From contig NC_061077.1 in assembly GCF_021917145.1 (NCBI RefSeq), forward strand, positions 11,596,316 to 11,660,315: DNA of 64,000 nucleotides, in the 5' to 3' direction. The notes below the pieces were generated by a model. That model was not told the DNA's origin, searched no databases, and saw only the letters and a program-made list of their open reading frames with translations. This document shows positions 1 to 25,099 of this stretch, one piece after another (positions within the stretch are counted from its first letter, which is position 1; each line of letters opens with the position of its first letter). The position numbers and the translations under genes were made by a program. This DNA is from Hypomesus transpacificus. Lineage: Eukaryota > Chordata > Actinopteri > Osmeriformes > Osmeridae.

Positions 1-75
1 TGGAGGTGTGTGTGTCAGTTTGTGGAGGTGTGTGTCAGTTTGTGGAGGTGTGTGTCAGTTTGTGGAGGTGTGTGT
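1..75. repeat. 20-bp tandem repeat covering the avpr2 stop codon
   Basis: About 3.5 copies of a 20-bp unit built on tggaggtgtgtgtcagttt. On the minus strand the first copy encodes the last residues and the TGA stop of the avpr2 receptor (55-57); the remaining copies would be 3' UTR. Confidence 0.9.
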
Positions 76-2295
76 GGTGGTGGAGTCGTTGGGGAGCGAG
101 CCCCGGCGCTCTGTGTGTCCCTGGCAGAGCAGCAGAAGGCGCAGCTCTGGAGACACGCTGCTGGAGAAGGCCGAGTAGATCCAGGGGTTGGTGCACGAGT
201 TCAGACTGGCCAACAGCATGAGGAGGGCAAACACGGCGCCTAAACACACACAGCGGTCAGACTGGCCAGTGATAGGACCACAGACACATGAGCCTACTGT
301 CAGAGAGAGAAGGGGAGAGAGAGGGAGGGAGTGTCCGTTTGTGCTTACTGTTCTGTGGAGGGTTGGGGTCCCAGGCAGCCCACAGCTGCACGCTGAAAAA
401 GGGAGCCCAGCAGACGGTGTAGACCAGAACTATGACCAGGGTCATCCTCACCGTCTTAGACATAGCTGCCGACACCCCGCCCACCCTGGGCCGGGGGCCC
501 GGGGTCAAAGGGCAGCGGTGAGCAGGCATGGGGGGCTCAAGAAGAACGTCAGACTGCGGCTCGCCTAGAATAGGTTACAGAGGCAACAGCAGGCTAAACG
601 CGACATTTAATGAAGAAACAGATCGGTTGTCATCATCCAAGTATTACCACAGGAAATTTGATGTTATGTTGAGCCCTCTTGGCTATCATCTCCCATCTCC
701 AATCTTGCTATGATCTCCATACACAAAAAACTCCCAAGTTTACCCGAGTAGGCGGAGTTATCACAGTGTAAGGCGACACTGCTGGATGGAAGGGGAGCCA
801 ATGGAAGGAAGTGTTGAGACAGAGGGTTGGAGACAAAGGCAGGGTTGTCACCGTGGAGGCTGGACAGTGTGGTAGGAGCACATGGTGATAGGCTGAGCCT
901 CCCTCTGCTGGCTCCTCCCACTCGGTGGCTGTCCCGGCGAGAGGAGGGAGGGGGGAAGAGGACGGAGGCAGGGGACAGCCGACGCTCTGACTTGTAGAGA
1001 TTGTCATGGATCTCTCTGAAGATACGGACCTGGGAGAGGAGGAGAGGGGAGAGATCATTTCTATATAAATCCATTGGCTCTTTGTCTTTGACACACATTC
1101 TTCTCATCTCTCAGTGGCTCATGGTGTGAACGTGTCCTGCTCCCGGCTGCTGCAGCACCTACCTGGCAGACGGTGATGATGAGGACAGGCAGGATGAAGA
1201 CAGCCAGGGTCATCCATGTGACATAGGCCTTCAGGCCCCAGTGTTCAGCAAAGTTCCCCCAACACTCAAACACTCCTGGAGCCACCTCCGACCTCGAGAA
1301 GATGAACACCTGGAGAGAGAGACACACGGTGTGGTGAAAGAGGGCCAGACACAAGGACATGGCCGTGTGTGTGTGTGTGTGTGTACCTGTGGCAGGCTCA
1401 GCAGGGTGGACAGGCCCCAGGCCAGCAGTATTAGTGTGTTCCAGCGTTGGGTGCCCCCACCGCTGTAGGCCTTCAGTGGGCAGCAGATGGCGTAATGGCG
1501 GTCAATAGTCATGGCAACGATCATGTAGGAGGAGGCAAACATGCCGAGTACCTGGAGGTACTTGACCAGGCGACACAGGAAGTCAGGGCCTCTGAAACGA
1601 CCTGTGATGTCCCACACCAACTGTGGTAGCACCTGCAGGAGAAAGGGAACCGTGTTGAGTCACATGAGTATGGCAGTGAGGATTGGCAGAAGGCTGTGGT
1701 TCTGGCAGAAGGCTGTGGTCCATGGACCAAAACCTCACGCCACAAGAATCGTTTCTTTCCATCTGCTACTGGCCTCTTCAACAAGGCCAAGGACTCTCTA
1801 TTATTGGTCCATCTAATGGCAATTACATTACACATAAGCCACCTTCATCTTGAACCTCCCTGCCAAACTATATTCTGTGTTTGTATAAACCTACATGGCG
1901 ATTAAACCACATTTTGATTCTGGTGTCCTCCTCCTACATGTTTGTGTGTAGATGCTGTGCAGCCAGTGTGCATGAGTCTGTGGGGACACCCTGGTCCTGT
2001 GTGTTACCTGGAACAGCGCCACTACCAGGTCAGCCAAACACAGGTTGGACATGAACCGGTGGAGCGGAGTGTGGTGTCGTCTCCGCCTCAGCAACACCAC
2101 CAACACCAGTCCGTTACCAAGCAACGCCATTGCTAAGATGACCGACAACACGACCACCTCGGCTATGGCCAGGGCCGCGTCCCGCACGTGCTCAGAAGCA
2201 TTGTTCCCCGCAGGAGTCACGGAGGCTGGGGTCACGACCGCAAACGGCGTGGTCACATTGGCTGTAGCTGAGACTGTTACCAAGGAGATGGACAT
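55..2295 (-). CDS. avpr2: V2-type arginine vasotocin/vasopressin receptor (GPCR), complete
   Basis: Class A GPCR for vasotocin/vasopressin; V2-type receptors couple to Gs and cAMP. Exons read on the minus strand: 2008-2295 (start Met, N-glycosylation sequons NVT and NAS, TM1-TM2), 1387-1632 (TM3-TM4, with DRH in place of DRY as in mammalian V2), 1163-1309 (ECL2 and TM5; the CW-x-x-FAE-x-WG signature is V2-like, whereas V1/OT receptors have FIQ), an exon starting at 1029 (IFREIH, a long third intracellular loop), one ending at 349 ([12 protein letters not shown]6 CWAPFF), and 55-239 (TM7 NSCTNPWIY and a Ser/Thr-rich tail). A likely acceptor lies just before the ATG, so a 5' UTR exon is expected upstream. 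The junction inside the loop-3 exon is not resolved; a donor near 746 is attractive, but its phase does not match the obvious acceptors. Which teleost V2 subtype this is remains undecided. Confidence 0.93.
1680..1910 (+). mobile_element. Possible decayed retrotransposon 3' fragment in the avpr2 intron
   Basis: This stretch of the intron between exons 1387-1632 and 2008-2295 reads on the plus strand as a short open segment containing [15 protein letters not shown], which resembles the C-terminal tail of reverse-transcriptase ORFs common in fish genomes. No longer element is visible around it. The assignment rests on recall of similar sequences and is tentative. Confidence 0.35.
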
Positions 2296-3468
2296 GATGC
2301 CTAGGAAAGGAAGGGCAGAACAGAGAAGAAGAGAGGAAGGGAAGAAGGGGGAAGAAGACGTGTGAGCGAGAGGAAGAATGTGTTTCTGAGTCATTTGCTC
2401 TTCATTGACTGAAATAAGCTGACTGAAGTCAGGTGAACCTGGAACATTTCTGCGGGGGTGTGGAGTCACGCATGGTGTTAGCACAGTGGTGGCTGCCCAC
2501 CAGATGACCGCTAGCCAGTCATGTTGACCACTGAAGATTATTAAACGTCTGTGCCCTCATTAGGACCTGTCGATCAGAGTTAGAATTAGCTCTGACCAAT
2601 TGCACCCTCGCTCTGTGCCTAAAAAAAACGTGTGCGTGTGTTTATGAGTGGGTGATCTTGTTTGCATCAGTGTGTGTGAATGACCATAATTGCCTATAGA
2701 AGTCATTGTCCCGGGATCAATGTGCTTAGAGAGGCATGAATCACAACACACACACACACTGGTGAACCAGGATTAACCTTTCCATGCATCCCCTCATTTG
2801 ACAGTGTGAAGGAGAGGAAAAACACAGAGATGGGGAGGAGAGTAGAGGAGATATTGACCTCTTGGTAGGCCTTCAAAACATCTGCTGTGAAACTGTAGCA
2901 CTAACAATCCCATACAACATAATCACTATATTCACAGTATTTTGTCATAGAGGTTCCGGTTATATCATAATGAAACAAAATCTCTACAGCTTTTACAGGT
3001 TAGTGTAAAGGCTGTATTGATGTGTTGTCAACACAATGACGCACGTGCTACACTATTCCCTAAGTTCGACATGCCACACAAAACCATGGCACATCCACAA
3101 TCACAAGTCTTATGAGATGATCTAACAGATTCAAAACATTAGCCATTACTGCCAAAACGCCATCAGGCATACTGGTGTCCACACCAACCCTAACCCCGCT
3201 CCCCATCCCTGCTTCTGCTTGAGACACCTGCTAGCCTCTCTCTGGCAATGACTTCACACAGATCCCAATTCCATGACGTCTGCATGTAGGAACACTCACC
3301 CTGTTTAGCGTGTTCTGAAGCAGCTGTACATCCCTGATCCATGGTCGCACCCTCCGGTACCTTCCATGCTGAGTGTGTGCGTGTGGTTCAGCGCTCTCCT
3401 GCTGCACTCTGACTGACCCTGCCAAAGACTCTTCTGCCGACTCCCATATCCCTGTCTGTCTCCTCCCT

Positions 3469-3473
<5 letters not shown>
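2296..3473. other. Upstream region of avpr2, no coding gene seen
   Basis: A pyrimidine-rich acceptor ends immediately before the avpr2 start codon, so one or more non-coding 5' exons of avpr2 should lie here. Short CA stretches are present. No convincing protein exon was found on either strand. Confidence 0.5.
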
Positions 3474-3531
<58 letters not shown>

Positions 3532-3599
3532 CCCTCCCTCCCTCCCTCCCTCCCTCTCCCTCCCTCCCTCCCTCCCTCCCTCCCTCTCTCTCTCTCCCT

Positions 3600-3638
<39 letters not shown>

Positions 3639-3698
3639 TCTCTCTCTCTCCCTCCCTCCCTCCCTCCCTCCCTCCCTCCCTCCCTCCCTCCCTCCCTC

Positions 3699-3766
<68 letters not shown>

Positions 3767-3866
3767 CCCCCTCCCTCCCTCCCTCCCTCCCTCCCTCTCT
3801 GTCTCTGTCTCTGTCTCTGTCTCTTACCCTTTCTCCCTCTCTTTCTCTCTCTCTCTCTCTCTCTCT
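3474..3866. repeat. 390-bp polypyrimidine tract, (CT)n / (CCCT)n / (CTCTGT)n
   Basis: Nearly uninterrupted pyrimidine on the plus strand: blocks of (CT)n alternate with (CCCT)n, then four or five CTCTGT-type units and a final (CT)n block. It lies between the avpr2 upstream region and the 3' end of myh7b. Long mirror-symmetric tracts of this kind can adopt triplex (H-DNA) structure and are hard to assemble, so the length is unreliable. Confidence 0.97.
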
Positions 3867-5140
3867 GGCGCATTCCCCCCCACCCCACCTCCTCCTCCCC
3901 TCCCTCTCCTCAGATTCATTATCGGATGAGTGTGTCTGGTGTGTGACTGGCCGATATGGATGTTTGTAAGAGAGATCGTAAAAGGTAGGAGGCTGGGCAT
4001 TGATCAAAGACTCAGATGCTAAGATGGCCTATGGTGAATAATGTAATTTCATGTTGATTGTTCCATAGACCCAGCCTTCAGTTCTGCGCCTTTGATCAGT
4101 CATGATCAGACACACACACACACACATACACACACAAAGGCAAAGCAGACACCCTTCGAGTTTTCATTCCTTAAATTAGCTTTACAAAACAAGGACACCC
4201 ACTGCTGATATCCGGTCTTCGCAGACGTTTGATCAACGAGTGTGCTGTGCAGGTGTTTTCATAGAAGCACTGTGACGGTGAGGGTGAGAGGAAAGAGGGT
4301 GTATTTTAGATATGGCAAACCTTGGTGATATGTTTACAAGTTGTCCTCATCACTTCCTTTTTCTCCACCCCCTTCTCTTCTTCACGCCAACAGTGTGTGT
4401 CCCTCTATTGTTCTCTGCTACATTCCACCCATTTCTCCCGCTGTTTCTCTGGTGGCACAGTAATCTGTTTTCGTCCTCTTTCAATCACTCCCTCGTTCTG
4501 AAAAGCTTCCAATTATCTAGGGGCCCACTGGGTGACCTTACACAAACACACACGCAGGCACGCACACAGACAGACAGACCGACACACACACAGACACACA
4601 CAGACACACACACACCTTCCGCTTCCTAACATGTAGACATGTAAGATTTTTTACATTAAATGTAAGATCCACATTCAGGAGCAGCTTCTCCAGAAGAGGG
4701 TAGTTCCAGCGTGAGACCCCTGAGGAGCGCTAATCACAGTCAGCTGCCAACATCAGCTGATGGCTCGCTCACACAACACTTGATGTGGCGGTCTATTTAA
4801 AAAGCAGGACCCCGGCACACATGCCAGTACTGGTACACTGCTACTGGTAGACACGTCTGTGCAGTCACTCCTCCATCACAGACCCAACTCATGGCTCCGT
4901 TTGACTTTCCCTGTCAGGGGGAATGGTGGATATTGATGGATGTTAGTTATTTAATGATGATAGCTTTCTGCCATCATTAAAAGATGTTATGCATTGCATT
5001 GCTATGCACTGAGCTTTCTGAAACAGAAATGTGATTGTTTACGGGATCCAACGAACAAAAAAATACTTCTAAATGAGCTATATGAATTATTCCCACTTAG
5101 TGATCAAACCCATTCAACATGACACAAAACCTGTCATCTT
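3867..5140. other. Intergenic, no gene seen
   Basis: AT-richer sequence with (CA)n at about 4110-4136 and 4540-4615. No splice-bounded ORF or RNA gene was recognised between the pyrimidine tract and the myh7b polyadenylation signal. Confidence 0.5.
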
Positions 5141-5146
5141 TTTATT
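5141..5146 (-). terminator. Probable polyadenylation signal of myh7b (AATAAA)
   Basis: AATAAA on the minus strand about 180 bases downstream of the myh7b stop codon at 5326-5328. It is the first canonical signal after the stop. Confidence 0.6.
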
Positions 5147-5325
5147 TCGGTGCAGAGACATAAGTAGGTACTGTTTTCCTGCCATGTGCCTGTGACAAAC
5201 ACACACACACACACACACACACTGGACATCCAAAATGAATACAGAATGGACACCCACGCATACACACAGCTTCGGCTCTCAAAAGGCAGTACATTGACAG
5301 TGCAGCACAGGAATTCTTCATACAA

Positions 5326-18727
<13,402 letters not shown>

Positions 18728-19954
18728 GTTGGACGCTGGGAGCTTTGATCAACAGCAACACAACTGCAAACAGACCACAAACAAAGTCACAACCTGAACA
18801 CAAATACCAACTCCAATACCAAAGGTCTCCCATCTTGACAATCTCATAACCTGAACTGAATCGCTAAAACACACACATAACTTGAGTTCTACCTCTGGGT
18901 ACAGCATTAGAACGTAATGAATTCAAACGGTTAATTACATCAAATTTGGGTGGATTCAACGGGTAGGGTTAGGGTTCTGGTAGTGATGTTGTTGTAGTGT
19001 TAGGTTTAGCAAAGCAGACATGCACCAGTGTACTGACCTATAAGAGCACAGTAAGATTGGTGGCAGTGGACCTGTCAACCTTATATTTTCTCTCCCAAGG
19101 TCAGGGTCACCAGAAAGAGGGGGAAACATCCCCATGTGACCATTTCTTCTGCACTGGATTGGCTGTGCCTGAGTACACAGGGAGGGTGAGGTGGAGGGAC
19201 TGTCACAGAAGGCAATCATGCTGATAATCTCCTCCCAAAGCGTCCGTAAGCCTCTGTTAGTTATTTTGGAAACGGCATTGTTTCATTGAGCATTTCATCA
19301 ATCTGCAGGCCCACTCTGTCATTCAGAAGGCCAGATCTCACGTCCTATCAGGCAAGCAGACATGTAGGTTGAGCAGGAAACGTGCGCTGATGTGTTAAAG
19401 GACTGATGTCCTGTGACATGTTGCCACATACATGAAAACAGATCCAGGAGCAGTAGTGATGCTACTCCCACATGACGCATCAGAGCACACCAACTGAAAT
19501 GATGGATTGAAATAATAACGTCATTACTACACAGAAAGGTATAAAGAGCGCACACACATACACACACACACACACACACAGACAGACAGATCTCTAGACA
19601 ACAGTGTCCCCTGGTAGAAGTCAGGCAGATGGTTGAAGTTCAGAGCCTTGTTTAGACCTGCTCCCGCCACATTCAGCAACATGAAGAATCCCTCCCAATC
19701 ATGGCTGCAAATGAATCCTTTCCTTGTGCCAAAGTAAACCAAGCCCAGTGCTGTTTCAGCTCCAGGAAAGGTATGTACTCGGGGTGATTTAGGTGCAGGG
19801 GTAGGAGCTGGGGGGGTTAGGGTTATGGCAGTGAGGGCTATGTTAGAGACTCTGCAGATTTAGTGCAGCTGGATAGTTGATCTTATTGACAGCATGATCA
19901 ACCTTCACAGTCCCAGGTCTAACCTATTGTGTGATCTATCCAACTGTATTCATT

Positions 19955-20055
19955 TCATGTTTTCATTCAGCAGATGCTTTTGTCCAAAGAGTTGTTTGGG
20001 ACTCAAGTTTGGTAATTTGAACTCAAGTACTCTAACCACTGAGCTGTACCTTAAT
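19955..20055 (-). mobile_element. tRNA-derived SINE fragment
   Basis: On the minus strand it begins with a tRNA-like head: GGTACAGCTCAGTGGTTAGAG is a box A, and GAGTTCAAATT resembles box B. It ends with the fish-typical tail CAAAAGCATCTGCTGAATG. Short and diverged. Confidence 0.6.
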
Positions 20056-20639
20056 GTTTCAACTGTCCTACCGTGCAAACTACCATCATGCCGAAACCAC
20101 TAGCCTAGCTACCCAAATGTTTACAACCCATGTATTACCCTGAAGTCCTAAACTACCCTACACTACCACTATAGACCGTTTTGACTCTGCTGCTCTGCCT
20201 ACCCTTCATGGTTCCTGAACTTCCCTCTCCATCCTCCCTGCCTGTTGTTCTCCCTTCTCCTCCCGCCCACCCTCAGATATGAGCAGCTGTCCTTCTATTT
20301 TCAACCGCTGAAACAGTAGCATGCCAGACCCATGCCCTCGCTCAGCCGAGAACAATGGGCTTGCCCTTATAAACAATTCCAACTTAGACACTAGTCCGAC
20401 AGCAGAATACCTCTGCTAGATCCAGTCAATCCTGCTGCTGCCACTCCCTAAGCCCAGAGAGAGATGGGTGGCTGGACCTGTCTCCCTCTGTGGATGGTAG
20501 ATTAGGGTGGACAGAACTCATAAAGACATATATACACACACTGTAGTCTCCAGGCGGATCTTCCAGGTGCTGGAGGGTTTGAGTTAGTTGGAAAGCCCTG
20601 GAGGGGCTGTAGTCTGAGATATCACACTTTCTGCCATTT

Positions 20640-20960
20640 CTGGAAGCTTAGGCTGGCATTGTAGCTGGAGAAGGCTAGGAAGCATGAGGAGAGGTTAGGA
20701 TGCTAGGAGGCATGAGAATGGTCAGGAGGCTAGGAAGCACAAGAAGAACTGGTTAGGAGGCTAGGATGCCTGATGAGAGGTCAGGAGGCTAGGATGCCTG
20801 ATGAGAGGTTAGGAGGCTAGGATGCCTGATGAGAGGTCAGGAGGCTAGGATGCCTGATGAGAGGTTAGGAGGCTAGGATGCCTGATGAGAGGTCAGGAGG
20901 CTAGGAGACATGATGAGAGGTCAGGATGCTAGGATGCCTGATGAGAGGTTAGGATGCTAG
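20640..20960. repeat. About 28-30-bp minisatellite
   Basis: Around ten diverged copies of a unit containing ggttaggaggctaggatgcc followed by tgatgaga. Intergenic, downstream of edem2. Confidence 0.9.
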
Positions 20961-21357
20961 GAGGCATGAGGACAGCAGGCCAGAGTGCTGGGAGACCCGA
21001 GGAGAGAGCAGCTAGGGAAGCTGCAGCAGGTGAGATGCAGGAGAGGAGGCGAGCGAGGAGCAGCATTCCACAGTGGCTCCACTGCTAACACCCCAGGAAT
21101 GCTGAGTGGACTGGAGCCTCGGGGGCTCAAACACAAGACCCCATGAGACAGACTCACACCTGTCTACACAATCATCGAGTCATACACACACACACACACC
21201 CTACTGCAAGGGTAGTGGACGGACACACACGCCTTTCATGGATGTATTCGTGAGCGAGGGAGGAGAGGGGGGCTCGTCGGTTGGCCCCCAGGCGACAGCT
21301 CAACAGTCGAATCAACATCACATGGAATGAAAAAGAGGCTTTGATAAATAAAATATC

Positions 21358-21363
21358 TTTAAT
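21358..21363 (-). terminator. Probable polyadenylation signal of edem2 (ATTAAA)
   Basis: ATTAAA variant signal on the minus strand about 45 bases past the edem2 stop at 21408-21410. No AATAAA is closer. Confidence 0.45.
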
Positions 21364-21407
21364 CTACAAAAGGTAGTGACAAACAAAAACAGTGAAGTGA
21401 GCCAAGT

Positions 21408-21914
21408 TCAAGTGTTGTCAGAAAAAACCTGTCCGAGGACAGAGAGGCGGGCGCTGAAGGGCTGCATGGGGCAGGACAGGACAGGGGCGGTCCTTCGCGC
21501 CCCTGGCTTCAGAGCAATACTCTCTGATTGGCCAGGCATCGGCGTGTCCTCTGATTGGCTGTCCTGAGTAGGGGCCGGAGGTTCTGATAGGTGCAGGAGG
21601 ATGTCCTGGAGCTCCTGGCGCTCCTGGGGTCTGCGGCTGCAGCAGTGCAGCGCCGCAGGGTCCAGGGGGTGGGCCTCCGTGTTGAAGATGTAGCCCCCCG
21701 CCCCCAGGACACAGTCCTCGCTAGGCCCCGCCCCTTCCTCCCAGGCCTGCGGCTGCAGCAGGAAGTTGGAGGGGTCGAACAGCAGGTACAGGTACTTGAT
21801 GGTCTCTGCCAGGAAGAAGGACTCCATACGGTTGTCTAGCTTGTGGTCGCGCATGTCCTTAACCTGGAGAGAGACACGCACGTCAGGTGACAAGATGTGG
21901 ACATACTAGACATC

Positions 21915-21953
<39 letters not shown>

Positions 21954-24693
21954 ACACACACACACACAGTGTCACTCACACTGGCGTAGCCGCAGTCCAC
22001 CCTGCTAATGGTCTCCAGAGACTCCACAACATCCCTCCCCAGCTGCAGGAAGGTGTGGTCTCCAGTAGCTTTGAACAGGTACATGGCACTCTCAATCAGC
22101 TCTGAAACACACACACACACAGTCATTGAAAATGGGTACTTGAGAGGGTAATATCATCATCATCATCATCATGGTGGTCTTTACCAGGACGTAGTGGGTA
22201 GCCCTCTCTCTTGTCCACAGTGTAACCCTGAGGGATGTTGTAAAACTCAGGAAGACCCCCAAACTGACGCCATACACTGTAGTAGTTCATGAAGGTCCTC
22301 ACAGCACTGTCTAGGTCTCCAACCATACTCTGGAAAACGTGTACAGGCACACACACACACACACGTTCACACATAGAAAGACACACAGGCTGTTAGGTGT
22401 CTAAGGATTATGTATAGATGGTATCATTGACCGATTCAAGTCTTTGGATGGTGTAGCTTTCCAAAAGGCCTCTAGGGATTGTGGATGGTGTAGTTTACCT
22501 TTAGCCCAGGCCAAAAGGCCTCTAGGGATTGTGGGTGGTGTAGTTTACCTGTAGCCCAGGCCAAAAGGCCTCTAGGGATTGTGGGTGGTGTAGTTTACCT
22601 GTAGCCCAGGCCAAAAGGCCTCTAGGGACTGGAAGACTGGCATGGAGACGGTTCCTTTGTGCATCTGTACCCACAAATACCAGTCATCAAACCTGGTGTA
22701 GTTCTGAATGGCTTTGTCATACTCTGTGGATCAACAGCAAACAACATATCCTGTCATAGCTATGACAAAACACCAACAACCTCTAGTCTAGTTGAGTGCA
22801 ATAGATTTACCATGGAACATGGTGAGCAGTTCCTCATCTTGCAGCATGATGGCGCCCTTAACCAGATACTCAAAGTAGGAGTCCACCCCAGCTCCGATCC
22901 CTGCGTCTTGGGCCACCCACTTCTTAGTCAGCACATCAATGTGGTTTCCCACCTGGACGGACAGAGACAGACACGCAGAAACACATCGTCAACGACCCGA
23001 CGGACGGCTGACAGCTAGCCAGGCGGATGAGTTGGACGGGCAGAAACCCCGCCACAGCTCGTGAGCCCACCAGTCCGATGTCCGAGCGAGTGTTCCACAG
23101 CGAGCGCAGCGCTCGCCTGGCCACCTCCTCGAATATGGGGTCTCCTGTCAGCCGGCTGAGGGTGGCGAACTCCAGGATGAAAGTCCCCACCCCGGCCGTA
23201 CAAGTGACAGGGGTCTCTGTGGGGCTCACCCCCTTCAGGAGGTTCACTGTCCCATAAGGCATCCCTGTCTGGGTCTGGAAGGCTGGGAAACAACGTTGTA
23301 CTATTACTGACTGAGCTAAGGGTTCAGGGGGGAGAGGTTACATTTACATTTGACATTTACGCATTTAACAGACGCTTTTATTCAAAGCGACTTCCAATAG
23401 AGAGATTTACAAAAGTGCACAGGTCACTGATCATAACAACGAGATAGCCCCAAACATTGCGGGTAGCCAAAACATGAAGCATACATTGTGAAAACCAAAT
23501 AAGTCCCAAAGGGAGGAACCATAAGAGCATGTAGTTCAACAAGTTACAACTGAACAACATGAACCTCAAAAGTGCAAGGAACAATACATTTCACAGCGTG
23601 TACAATAATGTGATGTTACGCAAGTATGGGGTTATGTATGAGCGTTAAGGGGTATGTATGAGGGCTGAGGGGTTAGGTGCGAGGGGTTCGAGGTTCGAGG
23701 GGGGTCTCACCAGGCAGCAGTTTGCGTGCGGCCTCCTCGGCCATCCTGAGGAGAGGTCCTGCACACGGCCACCCAGACTCCACCTCCATCCCTGCCCTCT
23801 TAGAGAGCAGGTGCGCTGACAGCAGCCCTCCCACCACTGGACACAGACCATCACAGTCAAACTGGGACCAGTCAAATAGCCTCGTGCTTCACATTGTCCC
23901 CCTGCCGAACGTCCTTGGCCCTCACCTCGGATGTTGGTCTCGAACACGGATGCGTTCACGTCAATGTCAAAGTCCACCGTGTCCTGCAGCAGGGAGGCAA
24001 CTCTCTGGAACTCACTGTGGTTCCCCAGGATCTGCCAAGACAGTGAGGTCACAGGTCACAAACGGAGCATGGTCCTCTACTGGTCTAGTCTACATCACTG
24101 GTGGTCACCATCTCAATGAAGTCAGGGGAGAGACAACTGGTAGTAAAACTGAACTCACGAGCAGAGTGTCCAAGGCATCTATCAGAGTCAAGGAGAAGCT
24201 GGAGAAGGACGACAGGATCATTGGGATATTTATTAGACTACAATGTTCAGAAAATAATACTACTATACTTCTGCTCTTCTGATCCATGCGGGGTCTTTCC
24301 TATACATTGGCCCACATTCCTGCTGTCACCCCCACCTGTCCAACCTCTTTGCTACTACCAACCAAAGCATCTAGCTTCAGCCCTACCTGCCCCAGGTGTC
24401 CTGACCGTCACACGTCAGGGGTCGCAGCTCGTCATAGGGGAACGCGTTGTCCAAGTAGTTGTTGTAGGCGTGATAAAACATTGTCTTGATTCTCTCTCTG
24501 TGTGTGACAGATTGCAAAGTGTTGTCTAGTTGGTACCAAACTGTTAGTGAGTTACGCCATTGTCCGTTACGCGTTATCCTTACCTGTAGTGCTCCATGTC
24601 CGAATCTGTAAACTCGTGTCCCGTGGCATTGTTCATAAACAGTGGAAAGACGCTCAGTGCCAGAACAGCTGTGCACAACAACCTAATAAGCAT
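21408..24693 (-). CDS. edem2: EDEM2, ER degradation-enhancing alpha-mannosidase-like protein 2
   Basis: GH47-family ER protein that starts mannose trimming (Man9 to Man8) to send misfolded glycoproteins to ERAD. Exon 1 (ATG at 24691-24693) encodes a hydrophobic signal peptide, [19 protein letters not shown], followed by NNATG. Next come [21 protein letters not shown] (about 24390-24500), [13 protein letters not shown], the exon with [19 protein letters not shown] (about 23935-24030), the exon coding [29 protein letters not shown] with [19 protein letters not shown] (about 23065-23283), [19 protein letters not shown] (22599-22726), [17 protein letters not shown], and a last exon with [14 protein letters not shown] and [12 protein letters not shown]. 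The tail after the mannosidase domain is divergent and Ser/Pro-rich, as in the family. All expected exons are present and in frame. Confidence 0.95.
22452..22626 (-). repeat. 50-bp tandem repeat duplicating an edem2 exon end and donor
   Basis: The exon coding [13 protein letters not shown] ends at 22599 (CTACAG|GTAAAC). The intron then repeats the last 28 exonic bases plus the donor and 22 intronic bases in 50-bp units: second junction at 22549 (identical CTACAG|GTAAAC), third at 22499 (CTAAAG|GTAAAC), and a decayed partial fourth copy near 22465. Confidence 0.93.
23337..23615. mobile_element. Interspersed repeat in an edem2 intron
   Basis: Starts with the fish-typical tail tttaacagacgcttttattc followed by aaagcgactt, then a segment (agcatgtagttcaacaagtt and onward) that I recall from dispersed teleost repeats. 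Related tails occur elsewhere in the window at about 19980, 60900 and 63530. The family was not determined. Confidence 0.55.
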
Positions 24694-25080
24694 TAAGACA
24701 CTGAGTGGCTACCGAGAACACAGATGAAGCGAAGAATATTGCCCTATTGAGTTCTCTCTTCGTCTAATCATAACCCTATGCTTTAGATACTGCACTTCGT
24801 GAATAGGTCGTGATTATGTCCCTTGTAGTCATCCTAAACTCCACTAAGTCATTCCACTACATAGATGAGCTAAGTGGCTACGGAAGTAAAAGCATTAGCT
24901 CAATCCATCTGAGCATGCGCCTGGTTATTGCTGACGGTCTTTGCTGACGAAAGACACAAGGGCAAAACATGTACGCCAGCAGATGGCGACAACCACAGAA
25001 GCCTTCGTGAACCTCCATTTAACATTTTGTCAAACTACTACATTTAGACAGTTGAAAGAAAGAGACACAGCGGGCTGGAT
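24694..25080. other. edem2 upstream region
   Basis: Intergenic space between the edem2 start and the presumed 3' end of ndrg3, so it must contain the edem2 promoter. An NRF1-like half site gcatgcgc (24913-24920) and two TGACG half sites (about 24931 and 24945) are visible. No ORF. Confidence 0.35.
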
Positions 25081-25093
25081 AGTATAACTTAGC

Positions 25094-25099
25094 TTTATT
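25094..25099 (-). terminator. Probable polyadenylation signal of ndrg3 (AATAAA)
   Basis: AATAAA on the minus strand about 1.1 kb beyond the ndrg3 stop, giving a long 3' UTR (25080-26201), as is usual for NDRG genes. Confidence 0.5.

Larger units (their letters stand above)
18728..21350. other. Intergenic region between myh7b and edem2
   Basis: Contains the myh7b upstream/promoter region, a (CA)n near 19556-19580, a SINE fragment (about 19955-20055) and a minisatellite (20640-20960). Short telomere-like gggttaggg motifs occur at 18962 and 19809. A 71-codon minus-strand ORF at 19527-19742 is unrecognised and lacks convincing splice context. A TATA-like element (minus strand) is visible near 19080, but I cannot tie it to a start site. 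Confidence 0.5.

Noticed and set aside
3231-4007. Long ORFs on both strands rich in Arg/Glu or Ser/Leu/Pro
   Set aside because: They are translations of the (CT)n/(CCCT)n tract, with no splice or family support.
18957-18980. Telomere-like gggttaggg motif
   Set aside because: Only one or two units; far too short to be an interstitial telomere array.
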